Source: Acanthococcus lagerstroemiae (taxonomy: Eukaryota; Arthropoda; Insecta; Hemiptera; Eriococcidae). From it: DNA of 64,000 nucleotides. The stretch is taken from positions 46,150,122 through 46,214,121 of the forward strand of contig CM063108.1 of NCBI GenBank assembly GCA_031841125.1. The letters are read 5' to 3'. The notes under the pieces are model-generated. The model saw only the letters and a list, made by a program, of their open reading frames with translations. It ran no database searches and was not told the origin of the DNA. This document shows, piece by piece, positions 12,514 to 23,399 of the stretch. Position numbers and translations under genes: made by a program. Position 1 is the stretch's first letter. Every line of letters starts with the position of its first letter.

Positions 12514-12725
12514 CTAGCCGGTGGTCCCATCTGTAAAAGAAAGCAACATTACCGTATTCTCCTTCGCAGTTCAAATCAAGCCGATTACGCTTAGGTATTT
12601 GAAACCGATGAACTGTCATCAAGTCATGCTTTAGGTGCTTCAGGCAATCAGCTACCACATAAGTATGTAAAAAAAAAAAAATCATAGATATTTAAGAGCC
12701 GAATAACTTTTGTTTGAAACACTTT
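12514..12725 (-). mobile_element. Helitron-type end in the left arm
   Basis: On the minus strand the sequence ends GGCTAGTATA at the same junction where the right arm ends CGCTAGTATA (20,627-20,636). The segment before it differs from that in the right arm. It matches 11,825-11,985 weakly instead. It is probably a remnant of a different Helitron derivative or of the ancestral sequence. Confidence 0.4.
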
Positions 12726-13924
12726 TTCATTCATGTGATAATTCTGGAAAATTCAAGAAAAAAGAAGACGTAGAAGGAGAGTTTCAACCTCCCCCTCCCC
12801 GTTTTGCAGAATGAGTGAGGTTGATTAGAATATCATTCTCAACAATATTATGTTTAAAAAAAATTTTCTTGTTTACCCAATTTGAACTTAGTTGTACCAC
12901 TACTGAGCTATCCAACTAAGACTTTTTAAATTTTATTTTTTATTCTTCATCTCATTTTATTCAGAAAACCATTTATATAATTCCCAAGATGTTTGAATGG
13001 GTCGCTGACAGTAAAAATCGACATTGAACACTTAAACACAAAAATTTTTAATTTATACTTTCTTCCATCAATATCCATCATATAAGACAGAGCATACTTT
13101 TCTGGGAAAAAAAAGTTTGAAGCAAAACCAAAAATATGAAGCTAAAATTGTTCATTTTTGGCCGATAGAATGACCCATTTAGGAAGAAACTTTTCGAATA
13201 AAAACTGTTCCTCATTAAATTCCACACAAAAGAGTCTCTTTATAATATTTTCATAACTGCTCCCAAACTTTCACAAGTAAGGGTTCAACATAACCTTTTA
13301 TTCCATAATAAATTAACACGTAACAAGGGGGGGGGCATCGAATTTTCGTTATTTATTAGTCTCGCAAGCTTTAGAGAAAAGTAAAGATGCAAATCACCTC
13401 CAACCCGTTTCTTCACATCAATGGCAGATTTATCGTTGTGCTAAAGTGTACTTAAGCACAGAGTGGCAAAATTTTGAGGGTGACAAAATTCAGGGAAAAA
13501 TGTAACACGGGACAAAATTCGGAAGGGGTTGTATATTTTTGGGGGCGGGAAAAAAATTAGCACACGGCGACAAATCAGGTAACTCCGACCTTGCTTTTCA
13601 TCCCATTTGCCAATCCCTGAAGTGGTTCTTATCTGCCTCCTATCCTTGAATACCACACTTTGAAATTTGTGTCTTTTTGTGTTTTCCACAATCAGAAATT
13701 ATATTTTCACTTCGACCGTACCTATCATGTATTGTTAAAGAACTCACATTATTTAAATTCTTAAATTAATGAAGATAAAAATTTCTATTAGGAAGAATCA
13801 TCAAATCGAGATACCAATATTTGTTTTGTTGTAATCTCAAAATTTTGAAATTTGTGGGAGGCGAGGCTCATAATATAAAAGAATGTCCCAGGAAAACACG
13901 TTTACACTCCCTAACACTGCGAAA

Positions 13925-14060
13925 ACTTGTCAAGTTCGAAGAAAGACTCATTAGGACTCGTTATGATCATGTTAAAACTCGTCGAGAGTCTGTTTAGGCT
14001 CACTAAGACTCTCTAAGGCTTTGTAAAGATCTATTAAGAATCCTTGAAATTCTGTTTAAA
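13925..14060 (+). repeat. Decamer-periodic array (copy 3)
   Basis: This is the clearest short array. GACT-like cores start at 13,945, 13,955, 13,965, 13,976, 13,986, 13,997, 14,007, 14,017, 14,028, 14,038 and 14,048, a spacing of 10 or 11 throughout. Units read AAGACTCATT, AGGACTCGTT, TAGGCTCACT, AAGACTCTCT, AAGGCTTTGT. The mirror copy is at 17,385-17,530. Confidence 0.85.
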
Positions 14061-14510
14061 AACTGTTTGAGACATATTGGATCTCGTACAAATCTCATTC
14101 AGGGTGGCCACTTTTATACAGTTATGAATTTACCTGACTTTTCCCTGGTTTTTCCATATCTACTTCTCAATTTTTTCTCAACGAGTAAGCCTGCTGGTTG
14201 GAAGTTCATTAATGAGTGTTGTCACTCAATTTTGGTTTCCAGTTTCTAGTACCATAATTTTCTACCAATAAGCAGTTAACAAAAATCTTATGCAGAACTA
14301 AACATAGGTATTAACCACCATGATACTTTTGAACCACGCAATCTTAATAAGAGTTTATTTTTTTGAAAATTCCCTGACTTCTCCATGACTTTTCCCTGAC
14401 TGAAAAAATTCCCTGGCTTTTCTCTGATTTTCAGTTTTTCCAAGAAAGTGGCCACCCTGTCATTTATTAAGACCCTAATAAAGCTTTTGAGATTCTTTAA
14501 AGATTCTATT

Positions 14511-14737
14511 GCTTTTATATTCTTTTCCAATTTTACTCTCAACCAGAGCCCTGGAATCCGCCCTTCCGAGCATGACTTCAGAGATGTCGGGAAGGCTGTT
14601 AGGGCTGTCTTAGCCTTCTTCTCGTCCTGCCGAAAAACTGGCCTAGGTCGAAATGTAGCGAGTTGCTACGTGGTCTCGAGCCGGGACCTTCGGATTCCGA
14701 GACCAGTGCGCTATCCACTCGGTCAACCAGGTCTTCT
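14511..14737 (-). mobile_element. tRNA-derived SINE1, copy A
   Basis: On the minus strand it begins with a tRNA-like head: GACCGAGTGGATAGCGC (A-box-like) and, about 35 bases on, a GGTCCCGGCTCGAGACC B-box-like stretch. The body contains CGACCTAGGCC and the tail CCAGGGCTC. ATTCTATT flanks it at 14,503-14,510 and 14,738-14,745. The paralogous site in the right arm (about 16,965-16,985) lacks it, so this SINE inserted after the inverted duplication formed. A second copy is at 35,044. Confidence 0.85.
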
Positions 14738-15030
14738 ATTCTATTCCCTATAAATAGTCATCAAAATTCACTATGATTCCTTTGAAAAATGTATGTGTAC
14801 TTTCAAAATTGTCGGGTAATGCAATTTTTTGCCTCATAGAAAGAGTCTACAGACTTGGTGAAATCTTGGCTCTCAGCCTAGTTTCATTTGCGGGGGGGGG
14901 GGGAGTTCACCTGTTACATGGTGTCATAGTCCTTGAGCTTTACAGTAAATCGAACGGGACCTGAAAAGGTCAAGGGTAGAAGAAATTAGAAAGAGGTTGG
15001 GCTGGATTCACGGGGAGGAAAAAGGGTCCA

Positions 15031-16694
15031 TTTCGAGAAATGAATATCAATACTCGTAGAGGTCGCAGAAACTCCCTTTGATGGCAACCGAGGCCAGGAT
15101 CGTAGAATCAAGGTTTATATTCAGAATATATTAGGCCCGCTATCTAAAACTTGTATGTGAATATTTTAGCGTTATTACAGGTTAATAAAAATTCAGTTTA
15201 AAAAAGTCAAAACTTCAAATTATTTCCATAGAGGCAAAGGACATGTGGCAGGTGTTCCTTTTATTTGATCAAACTGAGATCTTAATGAAAACTTCTTTAT
15301 TTTTTAGCACCTATCGGCGTACGAAAATCAAGGATTCGAGGAAATCCCCGAAACAAGGGACACCCTAATCTCCAAGACTGATTCAGAATCTGAAAATTCG
15401 AATCCGGTACTTCAGAGATTGTGAATGATACTACTAGTTCAAAAATATGGACGACCGACCCTACTCATGTGCAATACATCCACGAACTTATCGTTTCCCG
15501 TAACGAAATTCTACGATGAGTTCTTCATCTCGAGACTGGACACGGTTAATTATTTCGCGATCAGCACGCGATTTTATGAACTCATCTGTGCTGTTGTTCC
15601 CAGAATCAATAACCGGACCAGTACGAGTATCAACCAGGTGCTAAAAAACGTCGAACTCATTCCTCGAATAACGGAATAACAGCGATTGAGCACACCCAAA
15701 AGCAACGACGGCGATTGCTCATTTTATTTTTTTATTTTTTGGGTAAGGGGGATTTGTATTTAAATGTCCATTTCGTCAGAATTGAGGTCAAAAACCCACT
15801 CTACTTTTCATAAATTATGCTAAAAATTTCTTTCGTGACCAATTTTTTTACGAAAGTTGATAGAGGTGAAGTTCCTCAAATTTCTCACTCGGAGGAAAAA
15901 ATCGGCCCAAGATTACCCAGAAATATGAAAGCACAATGACAATTCCGTGTTCGAGGATTACAAATACGTGACGTCCGAAATGAAGACAGGAATGGGTGGT
16001 TTCCAAATGTATGTTGAAGTTACAGTGTTGAACACTATCTGACGATGGCACGTCATCTGTGTGATTGCCTAACTATCATGAATCAGACGAGAGAAACACA
16101 GACAGTGTCTGGGTCTGGGAGCTGTTAGCTGTTATAAACGTTTCGCTGCTCGATGATTATAATTCGCTTTCTAAACTTGCGGCCAGTAGAGGAAACATAT
16201 GTAGCGTTGGTGTCGGTGTCTGTTCAAAATATGGGGCCACACACTTTGGTCGACTTCCGGGGCAGTCATGGATCTCGCTGAAGATCTGTAAATTTTCGCA
16301 AGACCTAATCGTAAAATATTTGAATTGAAAAAAATCTGTTCGCAAAATGAATTGACGGTTCGCAGATCGACTTGTATCGAGGCTTCGATTCGTCTAAATG
16401 TAAGTCAATGATAAGGAAGTATTGATTTATTTTTCTTCTTTCCAGGGTCTGATCCAAAATTCTATTATAAATGAGAAATGAAAAGATAGTCGGGAAGGGG
16501 TGCGGAAAAGATTAACAATTTTCATTTCTTGGAAAATATTAATGGTTTTCGAGACTAAAAAGAACGTTTGTAGAGTCAAATATTTGAAGCGATATTCTTG
16601 TAGAATAAAACAAAAATAATAGACCAACTAGCAAGCAAGCGTAAAAATATCAAATTTTGTGAATCAATAATAATTTAAAATGTACGAAAAATCG
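15031..16694. other. Spacer between inverted arms
   Basis: Unique-looking 1.66-kb spacer. An 84-codon open frame at 15,425-15,679 has no recognisable domain. No terminal repeats, SINE heads or transposase motifs are visible. Confidence 0.5.
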
Positions 16695-17349
16695 AGCCCG
16701 GGTCGGGACCCTTTTTCTCTCCCCTCTTTCTAATTTCTTCTACCCTTGAGCTTTCCAGGTCCCGTTGGATTTACTGTAAAGCTCGAGGACCATGACACCA
16801 TGTAACAGGTGAATACCTCCCCCCACCTCGAGAATGAAACTAGGCTGAGCCAAGATTTCTCTAAGAATGTAGTAGATTTTTTCCACAAGGCAAAAAATGG
16901 CATTTTCCGACAATATTAAAAGTAAACATAAATTTTTCAAAGGAATCATAATGAATGTCAATGACTATTTATAGGAAAAAGAATCTTTAAAAAATCTCAA
17001 TAAGCTTTAATAGGGTCTTAATGAATGACAGGGTGGCTGTTTTCCTGGAAAAACTGGGAATCAGGGAAAAGCCAGGGAATTTTTCAGTCAGGGAAAAGTC
17101 ATGGAAAAGTCAGGGAATTTTCAAAAATGAAGTTCTTATTAAAATTGCGTGGTTTAAAAGTATCATGGTGGTTGGTACCTACGTTTAGTTCTATAGAAGA
17201 TTTTTGTTAAATGCCTATTGAGTAACAACATTCATGAATAAACTTCCAACCAGTTGGCTTACTCGTTGAGAAAAAATTGAGAAGTGGGTATGGAAAAATC
17301 AGGGGAAAGTCAGGGAAAAGTCAGGTAAATTCATAATTGTACAAAAGTG

Positions 17350-17530
17350 GCCAGCCTGAATGAGACTTGTACAAGATCCAATATGTCGCAAACAGTTTCT
17401 GAACAGAATTTCAAGGATTCTCAATAGATCTGTACAAAGTCTTAGAGAGTCTTAGTGAGACTAAACAGACTAGACGAGTTTTAACATTCCTAATGAGTCT
17501 TTCTTCGAACTTGACAAGTTTTCGCAGAGT
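17350..17530 (-). repeat. Decamer-periodic array (copy 3, mirrored)
   Basis: The reverse-orientation counterpart of 13,925-14,100, with GAGTCTTAGTGAGAC-type units on the plus strand. It retains the 10-bp spacing despite substitutions. Confidence 0.7.
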
Positions 17531-18740
17531 GTTAAAAAGTGTAAAGTGTTTTCCTGGGGCATTTTTAAAATTTTGAGCCTCACCCCTTCACAAATTTCAC
17601 AATTTTGAGATTACAGCAAAACAAAAAATATTGAAGTCAAATACCCTCAGTTCGGTACTTCCATTTGATGGTTCTTGTTAATGGAAGTTTTTATCTTCAT
17701 TAATTTAAGAATTTAAATTATGTAGGTTCTTTAATAGGTAATACATAAATAAGTAATGTCGAAGTAAAAATATAATTCTGATAGTGAAAAACACAAAAAG
17801 ACACAAATTTCAAAGTGTGGTATTTAAAAATAGGAGGGAGATAGAAACCACTTCAGGGATTGGCAAATGGGATGAAAAGCAAGGTCGGAGTTACCTGATT
17901 TGTCGCCGTGTGCTAATTTTTTCCCCGCCCCCAAAAATATACAACCCCTTCCAAATTTAGTCCCGTTTTCTATTTTTCCCTGAATTTTGCCACCCTCAAA
18001 ATTTTGTCGCTCTGTGCTTTAAGTACACTTTAGCACAATGATAAATCTGCAATTGATGTAAAGAAATGGGCTGAAAGTAATTTGCATCTTTAGTACTTTT
18101 CCCTAGAGCCTGCGAGACCAAAAGGTAACGAAAATTCTATGCCCCCTCTCCCAATGATCTTGTGTTAATTTATGACGAAATAAAGGGTTATGTTGAACCC
18201 TTACTTGTGGAAGTTTGGGAGCAGTTATGAAAATATTATAAAGAGACATTCTTTGTGTGGAATTTAATGAGGAACAGTTTTTATTTGAAAAGTTTTTTCC
18301 TAAATGGGTCATTCCATCGGAAAAAAAATCGAACAATTTTGGCTTCATATTTTTGGTTTTGCTTCAAACATTTTTTCAGAAAAGTTGCTGTCTTATGTGA
18401 TGGGTATTGATGGAAAGAAGTATCGATTAAAAATTTTTGTGTTAGTTGTTCAATGTCGATTGTTACTACCAACGACCCATTAAAAAACCTTGGGAATTAT
18501 AAATAGTTTTCTGACTAAAATGGGATGAAAAATAAATAAAGAAATTTAGGAAGTCTTGGTAGGATAGCTCAGTGGTAGGCCAACAGTACGTTCAAATTGG
18601 ATGAACAAAGAAAAAATATTTTTTAACGTAATCTTGTTGAGAATGATATTCATTCTGAAAAAAAGGGGGGAGGAGGAGGTTCAAACTTCTTCTACGTCTT
18701 ATTTTCCTCGACTTTTCAAGAATTATTACACGGATGAAAA

Positions 18741-19760
18741 AATGTTGGCGAGGAGGAGAATGGTGGGGGGAAGTTACTGTGATGGAGGAGAACAGCTGTG
18801 GTGGCGGTTTCCAGAGGGTAGCCCACCCCAGGGGGAGGGTCCTTGGTGGAGGAGAGAGCTCCTGGATGGTGTAATGCCGTGTTGTTTTCATATAATTTCC
18901 ATGAATTTTTTTTTATGTAGGGTAAGATGGCTTTATGTTACAATGACGTCTAGGGCCGTATTTACATATAGGCAACATAGGCACGTGCCTAGGGCACTAG
19001 ATTATGGGGGGGGGGGCTTGATTTTAGGGACAACTCTTATGAGCAAAAATTTGTGAGGGGGTGAAAAAAATGTAAGAAGGCGCTAATTTTTATTTTCCCT
19101 AGCCCTCTCCTTAATCTCACGTTTTACCAGAGGTACCCTATCCCGGGGAGGGCTTCTCGGTGGAGATGGGAGCTCCTGGACAGGGAGGACGGCCACGATG
19201 AGGAAGGGCGTCGCGGTGGGCGAGGAGGAGCATGATGGGGAAAGTAACTGTGATGGAGGAGGGCAGCTGTGGTGGGGATTGGCAGATGGTTGTTCACCCC
19301 AGGGGGGTCATTGGTGGAGGAAAGAGCTCCTGGATGATATAGCGCCGGTCACTGCTCATTTCTCCAGGGTTGCCTACTCTCGGGAGGGGGTTCATGGTGG
19401 AGGAGGGAGCTTAGTAAAGTCCGTCGCCACCACTGCCGCCGGCATCGGGAGAAAAACCCACTGCGGGTTGCCTAACCTTCCCCTTATTTGCTAATTTCTC
19501 CAGGGGTAGTTAACCCTTGGGAAGGGGTTCATGGTGGAGGAGAGAGCTTGGGAGGGGAAGGTCGCGGTGAAGAACGAAGAAGAGTTGTGGTGGGGGAGGG
19601 TTCTCTATACACTAAACAGTAAAAGCCACCTCCTCCTTCCCCTCCGTGGGGATAAATTCGTGGTGGCCTCTCCTGTACCTTAATCTCACATTTCACCAGA
19701 GGTACCCTACCCCGGGGGGCTTCTCGGTGAAGGTGGGAGCTCCTGGAGAGGGAGGATGGA
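18741..19760 (+). repeat. GGAGG-rich degenerate tandem repeat block
   Basis: A GC-rich block, strikingly unlike the surrounding AT-rich sequence. The module GGTGGAGGAGAGAGCTCCTG recurs with variants near 18,843, 19,313 and 19,531. A second module, CCAGAGGTACCCTA followed by GGGCTTCTCGGTGGA, appears near 19,128 and 19,696. A GATGGAGGAG/CAGCTGTGGTGG pair is seen at 18,782 and 19,252. Two interleaved repeat units have been duplicated at least twice. An 11-base G run lies at 19,006-19,016. No coding function is inferred. Confidence 0.65.
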
Positions 19761-19766
19761 CTGACG

Positions 19767-20090
19767 GGAGAAAAGCTGGTAATATCGTGTGTGTCCCGCG
19801 TATAGCCCTGGTTACCTGTGGTGATCCTGATATGCCTTTTACACTGAAAAGATTGCAGTTTCCTGAGGTTAACATTCGCTATGACGATCAATAAATCTCA
19901 AGGGCAGAGCTTTAACCGAATTGAGTTATATATCGATACAAGTCGTCAACTTTTTACCCATGGTCAAGTATATGTAGCTTTCTCTCGCTATCGTAGTAGA
20001 AGCGGGATCCGAATCCAAATTAATAACCAGCAAAATGATGAAACAGTAAGAAATATGATTGAAAATATAGTGTTCACTGAGGTATTGTAG
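19767..20090 (+). pseudogene. Helitron PIF1-like helicase, C-terminal relic
   Basis: The C-terminal helicase block of a Helitron Rep/helicase protein. An upstream frame carries VCVPRIALV and PFTLKRLQFP; the overlapping next frame carries MTINKSQGQ, then FTHGQVYVAFSRYRSR, which are conserved PIF1/Helitron helicase motifs V-VI. The frame shifts near 19,880, and everything upstream (Rep domain, Walker motifs) is missing, replaced by the GGAGG repeats. The frame stops at 20,090. In the family this ATP-driven helicase unwinds DNA during rolling-circle transposition. This copy is dead. Confidence 0.9.
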
Positions 20091-20605
20091 ACTCATATTC
20101 TTGGCTTACTCAACAGGATAGTTAAACTGAAACAAAATTGCATCTGCCTCCCTCAACCCCACCTGATTCCTGTCAGAACTGAAACTGTTGGAGCTGACTT
20201 TTTCCTTTCTTGTCTCTCTACAACAAATTCGGGTTTCTCAGTATTATTAAGAATTAGAATATTCAATTGAGAATATAGATTATAGATTACAAGAAAGAAT
20301 AAAAAATAGCATTCTAAGTTACTTATGCTAGAGCTGTATGATGGTGTTTTACAGGGTGTAGTTTTTTACAAGAGTACCTTATCCTGGTATTCATGAAACA
20401 ATTAACATTACAAGTCTAAATCTTCTCCATCATACAGGCATTAAGAGGGGCTACTCTCTTCTTGCGGGCTCATGTCAGTTATCTCCTCGTAATGAGCCTA
20501 GGAACTGGCTAAAAATTTTCTTTAATAGTAGTTATACTTTTCCAGCTGGCAAAATACTTCAGCCCGGCACGAGTGAAGCGAGTGACGACGACGGTTGGCC
20601 CACGA

Positions 20606-20631
20606 AGCGGCCAAAGGGCGAAGCCCGCTAG
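20606..20631 (+). mobile_element. Helitron 3' terminus
   Basis: A short hairpin, GGGC-GAA-GCCC (20,616-20,626), then G and CTAG (20,628-20,631), followed by T. This matches the Helitron rule of a small hairpin just before CTRR with insertion between A and T. It lies 541 bp downstream of the helicase stop in the right orientation, so it is the probable 3' end of that element. Confidence 0.75.
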
Positions 20632-21114
20632 TATAGAAGTTAAAACAATTTTATTAATTCATCTCATCGTGAAAGGGATTTTAACTTAGTTGAGGAGTGG
20701 TCTTTTTTTGTCACGTTGCATGGAAAATATCTTGCCAGGAAATAAATAATGGCTTCCCAAGAAAATTCACAACCACCTAAAAAACCGATTATGACGCTCA
20801 CGATCTGTTCCAGTCGGCTCAAAAAACCCTATCGATTACTTTCTTTTTTTCTTTTCTTACCGAGAGCAATTGAATCGCCCATGCCAAGAATCAGAAGCCT
20901 CGCTTCAAAAAGGGAGTGTGTTACCCGGTCCTAGAAAATTCAGCTAAATTGCGCCGATCAAGCTGACCAAAATTAAAATGAAATTTTCTATTTTTGAAAA
21001 CGTTTCTACGGTAGAATAGTGAATAAAGATGTTAGCGATTAACCTTGTTTCAATTTACAATTTTACTCATACCGCATCCAAGAATGGATTCTTGAACATT
21101 TAAACTGGTTTAAA

Positions 21115-21275
21115 ACTTACTGAACGAGTTTTCAAGACTCGTTGACGACTTGAGACTTTTTCATACTTGCTTAAGATATCTTGAGAAGCTTTCATACCTG
21201 CTTAGGATTCCTCGAGACTCTTTTAGTTTCTAGTTGGCGTATCCGAGACTCTGTACGATTCCGAGGTTTTTGAAG
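21115..21275 (+). repeat. Decamer-periodic array (copy 4)
   Basis: Cores start near 21,136, 21,147, 21,154, 21,164, 21,175, 21,185, 21,195, 21,205, 21,216, 21,226, 21,236, 21,247, 21,257 and 21,267: one 7-base step, otherwise 9-11. Units include CAAGACTCGT, AGACTTTTTC, AAGATATCTT, TAGGATTCCT and CGAGACTCTT. It starts about 175 bp outside the right inverted arm. Confidence 0.8.
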
Positions 21276-21285
21276 CATTTCCACT

Positions 21286-23309
21286 CTAAGAAGGGCAGTT
21301 GTCTTTTCCCTCCCTGAGTATCCGGACCTGCGACGAAGTCCGCCAGACATTGTCATCGTTTTTTCTAATAATATTTACATTCCGAATTACAACCACGAGT
21401 GCACATCGGTCTTCACGATACTTCTTAGATCTAAAAATAATAAAATCACGCCGTCCGACGAAGGCACGAGACAAATATCCGAAAAATACAACCCATTGAT
21501 CAGCGAGGTACGTTGAAAAGCTAGGCCTAAGGGTTAAATTGACAATTTTTTTCACGTGCCCGTCGCTGGTTACGTGCAGACACCTGCTGTACATCACAGA
21601 AATCGACGACCGCTAAATTACGGGGGTTGATTCACTGAGTCGAGAATTTATACCTGGTCCTGGTCCACATTCTATTTACGTCGGCTCGATGTCGATGTAC
21701 GCCGCCTTATAAAATTATGCAAAAAATAACACCCGATTCTCATCATCGCGTTCTATTTTTAGCGAATTCGCATGTACCAATAAAAAGTATTTACAACCGT
21801 ACACCCCTGTATAGATTCGAGCACTCGAGGATCGGCGTCTATTTTACCCACCCCTTGTCATCGTGAACGAATCCGCGAAGTGAAGGAAAAAAAGAAGAGA
21901 AAAAAAAAGGCAACATCATTCGCAGATCTGGAACATGAACACTTTCGTGGCTTTATAAACACACCTGTTTGTGAAATTCGGTTTCTGGACGACACGAGGA
22001 GCAGCAAAGACTGGCAGTGCGGGGGTAGGGGGTAGCACGAGAAAATGCTGATAGACAGTCTCGGTGATAATTTTGACAAAAACGTGAAAAGAGCTTCGTT
22101 CTGCGACAGACAGTGAAGTCTCGTGTGCTCCAAAAACGCGTGTAAGTATATTTCTGCGCATGTATACTCGAATTACTCGCAGAAAGTCGGAGAGGAAGTG
22201 AAAGATGAACTCAAATGGAGATAGTAAAAGGCCGAACGAGAGGAGAAGAAAGAAGAACAAAAAAAGAACCTAAGCGAACGTTATCGAAATAACGTTTATA
22301 CCAGTCGGCCGCCTCGCCGGTTCGCGATTTTAATTCTCACCTGAGAAAAGGTTAATGAAAGCCGAAATACAAAACCAGTCTATTACCTAATAAAACAATA
22401 GCCTTGAGACGAGACGCGCAAAAACAGACAACAAATCATGCGGTAAGCTGAAACTAATAATAACGAAAAATTCGGTATACGTTTGCCATCATCTACTTTG
22501 ATCTGGCTTCATCTCGCACGATTCAGCATCCCGTGACTCGAAATTTCGACTTTTGGTTCCGGCTTGGAAACGTCGTAGGCCGGGAGCCGGTCATATTTTT
22601 CGGGTAGAAATCCCTCCGCAGTGTTTAGCGAGGAAAAACTCGAGTGTTTTTCACAAACAGTGGTAACGACCGTGGAAGGAAAGGAGGCAAGTATCCCTTA
22701 GAGGAATATTGATGAGCGCCCTCTTCTCGTAAAAATTTCAACTGAATGCGAGTTCCTTTATTTCAGGTGGAAATGGTCTGTAGTACAGGTGAAAGGCACT
22801 TCGAAGAAACAATCTTGAGAAATTGGGAGAAAATCGGAAACAATAATGGGAGGAGAAGAGGGCAATGCACGGGTGGTCCTAAAAAGTGTGCTTAAACTGT
22901 TCTAGTAAATGTGAAGTTTGGTGTATGAAGTGCATATCTTCTATTGTACGTATTTATCAAACTGTAGAACTACACAAATAAAAGGCTGATATTTATTACT
23001 ATCCCAAAGACTTCAGTTTTTGGAAACTATATTCAACATTTTTATATTCTAATTATTATCCAGTTGAATTTTTAAGAAAACGATGTCAGTGTTGAGATAG
23101 ATGGTGTTTATTTTTTTATTTTTTTCTAGTCAAACGTAAAACTGCAAGGTCTGCTTCATTTATCGTTTTACTCTATTCGAGTGAACTATACGCTTTAAAA
23201 AAATCGTCTTTCGTTTGCCGTCCCGGAGAGCCTTTAAAAATCTGCCGTCTTAGGCCGAAGCCCCTTCAGCCCATGCCTAAATATAGGCCTGCTGAACAAA
23301 ACAAACATG
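21286..23309. other. Gene-free stretch, partly CpG-rich
   Basis: No supportable gene. Overlapping short frames on both strands lack motifs. The segment 22,290-22,640 is richer in CpG than the flanks (GTCGGCCGCCTCGCCGG, GGAAACGTCGTAGGCCGG), the kind of block that could be regulatory or ancestral unique DNA. Confidence 0.4.
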
Positions 23310-23399
23310 AAGCGATAAGCTGCAAATGAATCAGGACACTCCGAATGAACGCAATGTGACTTGAAAAGCAGGTGTCCAGGAGGTTTGGGCCCCCTTGCA

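Larger units (their letters stand above)
12205..15030 (-). repeat. Left arm of large imperfect inverted duplication
   Basis: Read backwards, this arm parallels 16,695-18,740 and 20,636-20,940. Matched landmarks include TAATTTCTTCTACCCTTGA (16,731 and reverse near 14,984), the CAGGGTGGC blocks at about 14,455 and 17,030, GGGTTCAACATAACC near 13,285 against GGTTATGTTGAACCC near 18,186, and GCCATGAGTTGAATTAAT near 12,475 against its counterpart near 20,660. Where the right arm has 1.9 kb of Helitron-related sequence, this arm has only about 210 bp (12,515-12,725). It also contains a SINE absent from the right arm. Confidence 0.85.
16695..20940 (+). repeat. Right arm of large imperfect inverted duplication
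   Basis: The reverse-complement partner of 12,205-15,030. It is continuous from 16,695 to about 18,740, is interrupted by 18,741-20,634 (GGAGG-rich repeats and a Helitron helicase relic), and resumes at 20,636-20,940. Divergence between arms is clear but moderate, with many single-base differences and few large gaps. Confidence 0.85.

Noticed and set aside
15425..15679. 84-codon open frame in the palindrome spacer
   Set aside because: No motif recognised and no second copy in the window; open by chance is plausible at this length.
18560..18600. tRNA-like A box (TAGCTCAGTGGTAG) and GTTCAAATT
   Set aside because: Box spacing is too short for a tRNA and no cloverleaf can be drawn; the copies at 11,645 and 12,900 are simply parts of the duplicated repeat.
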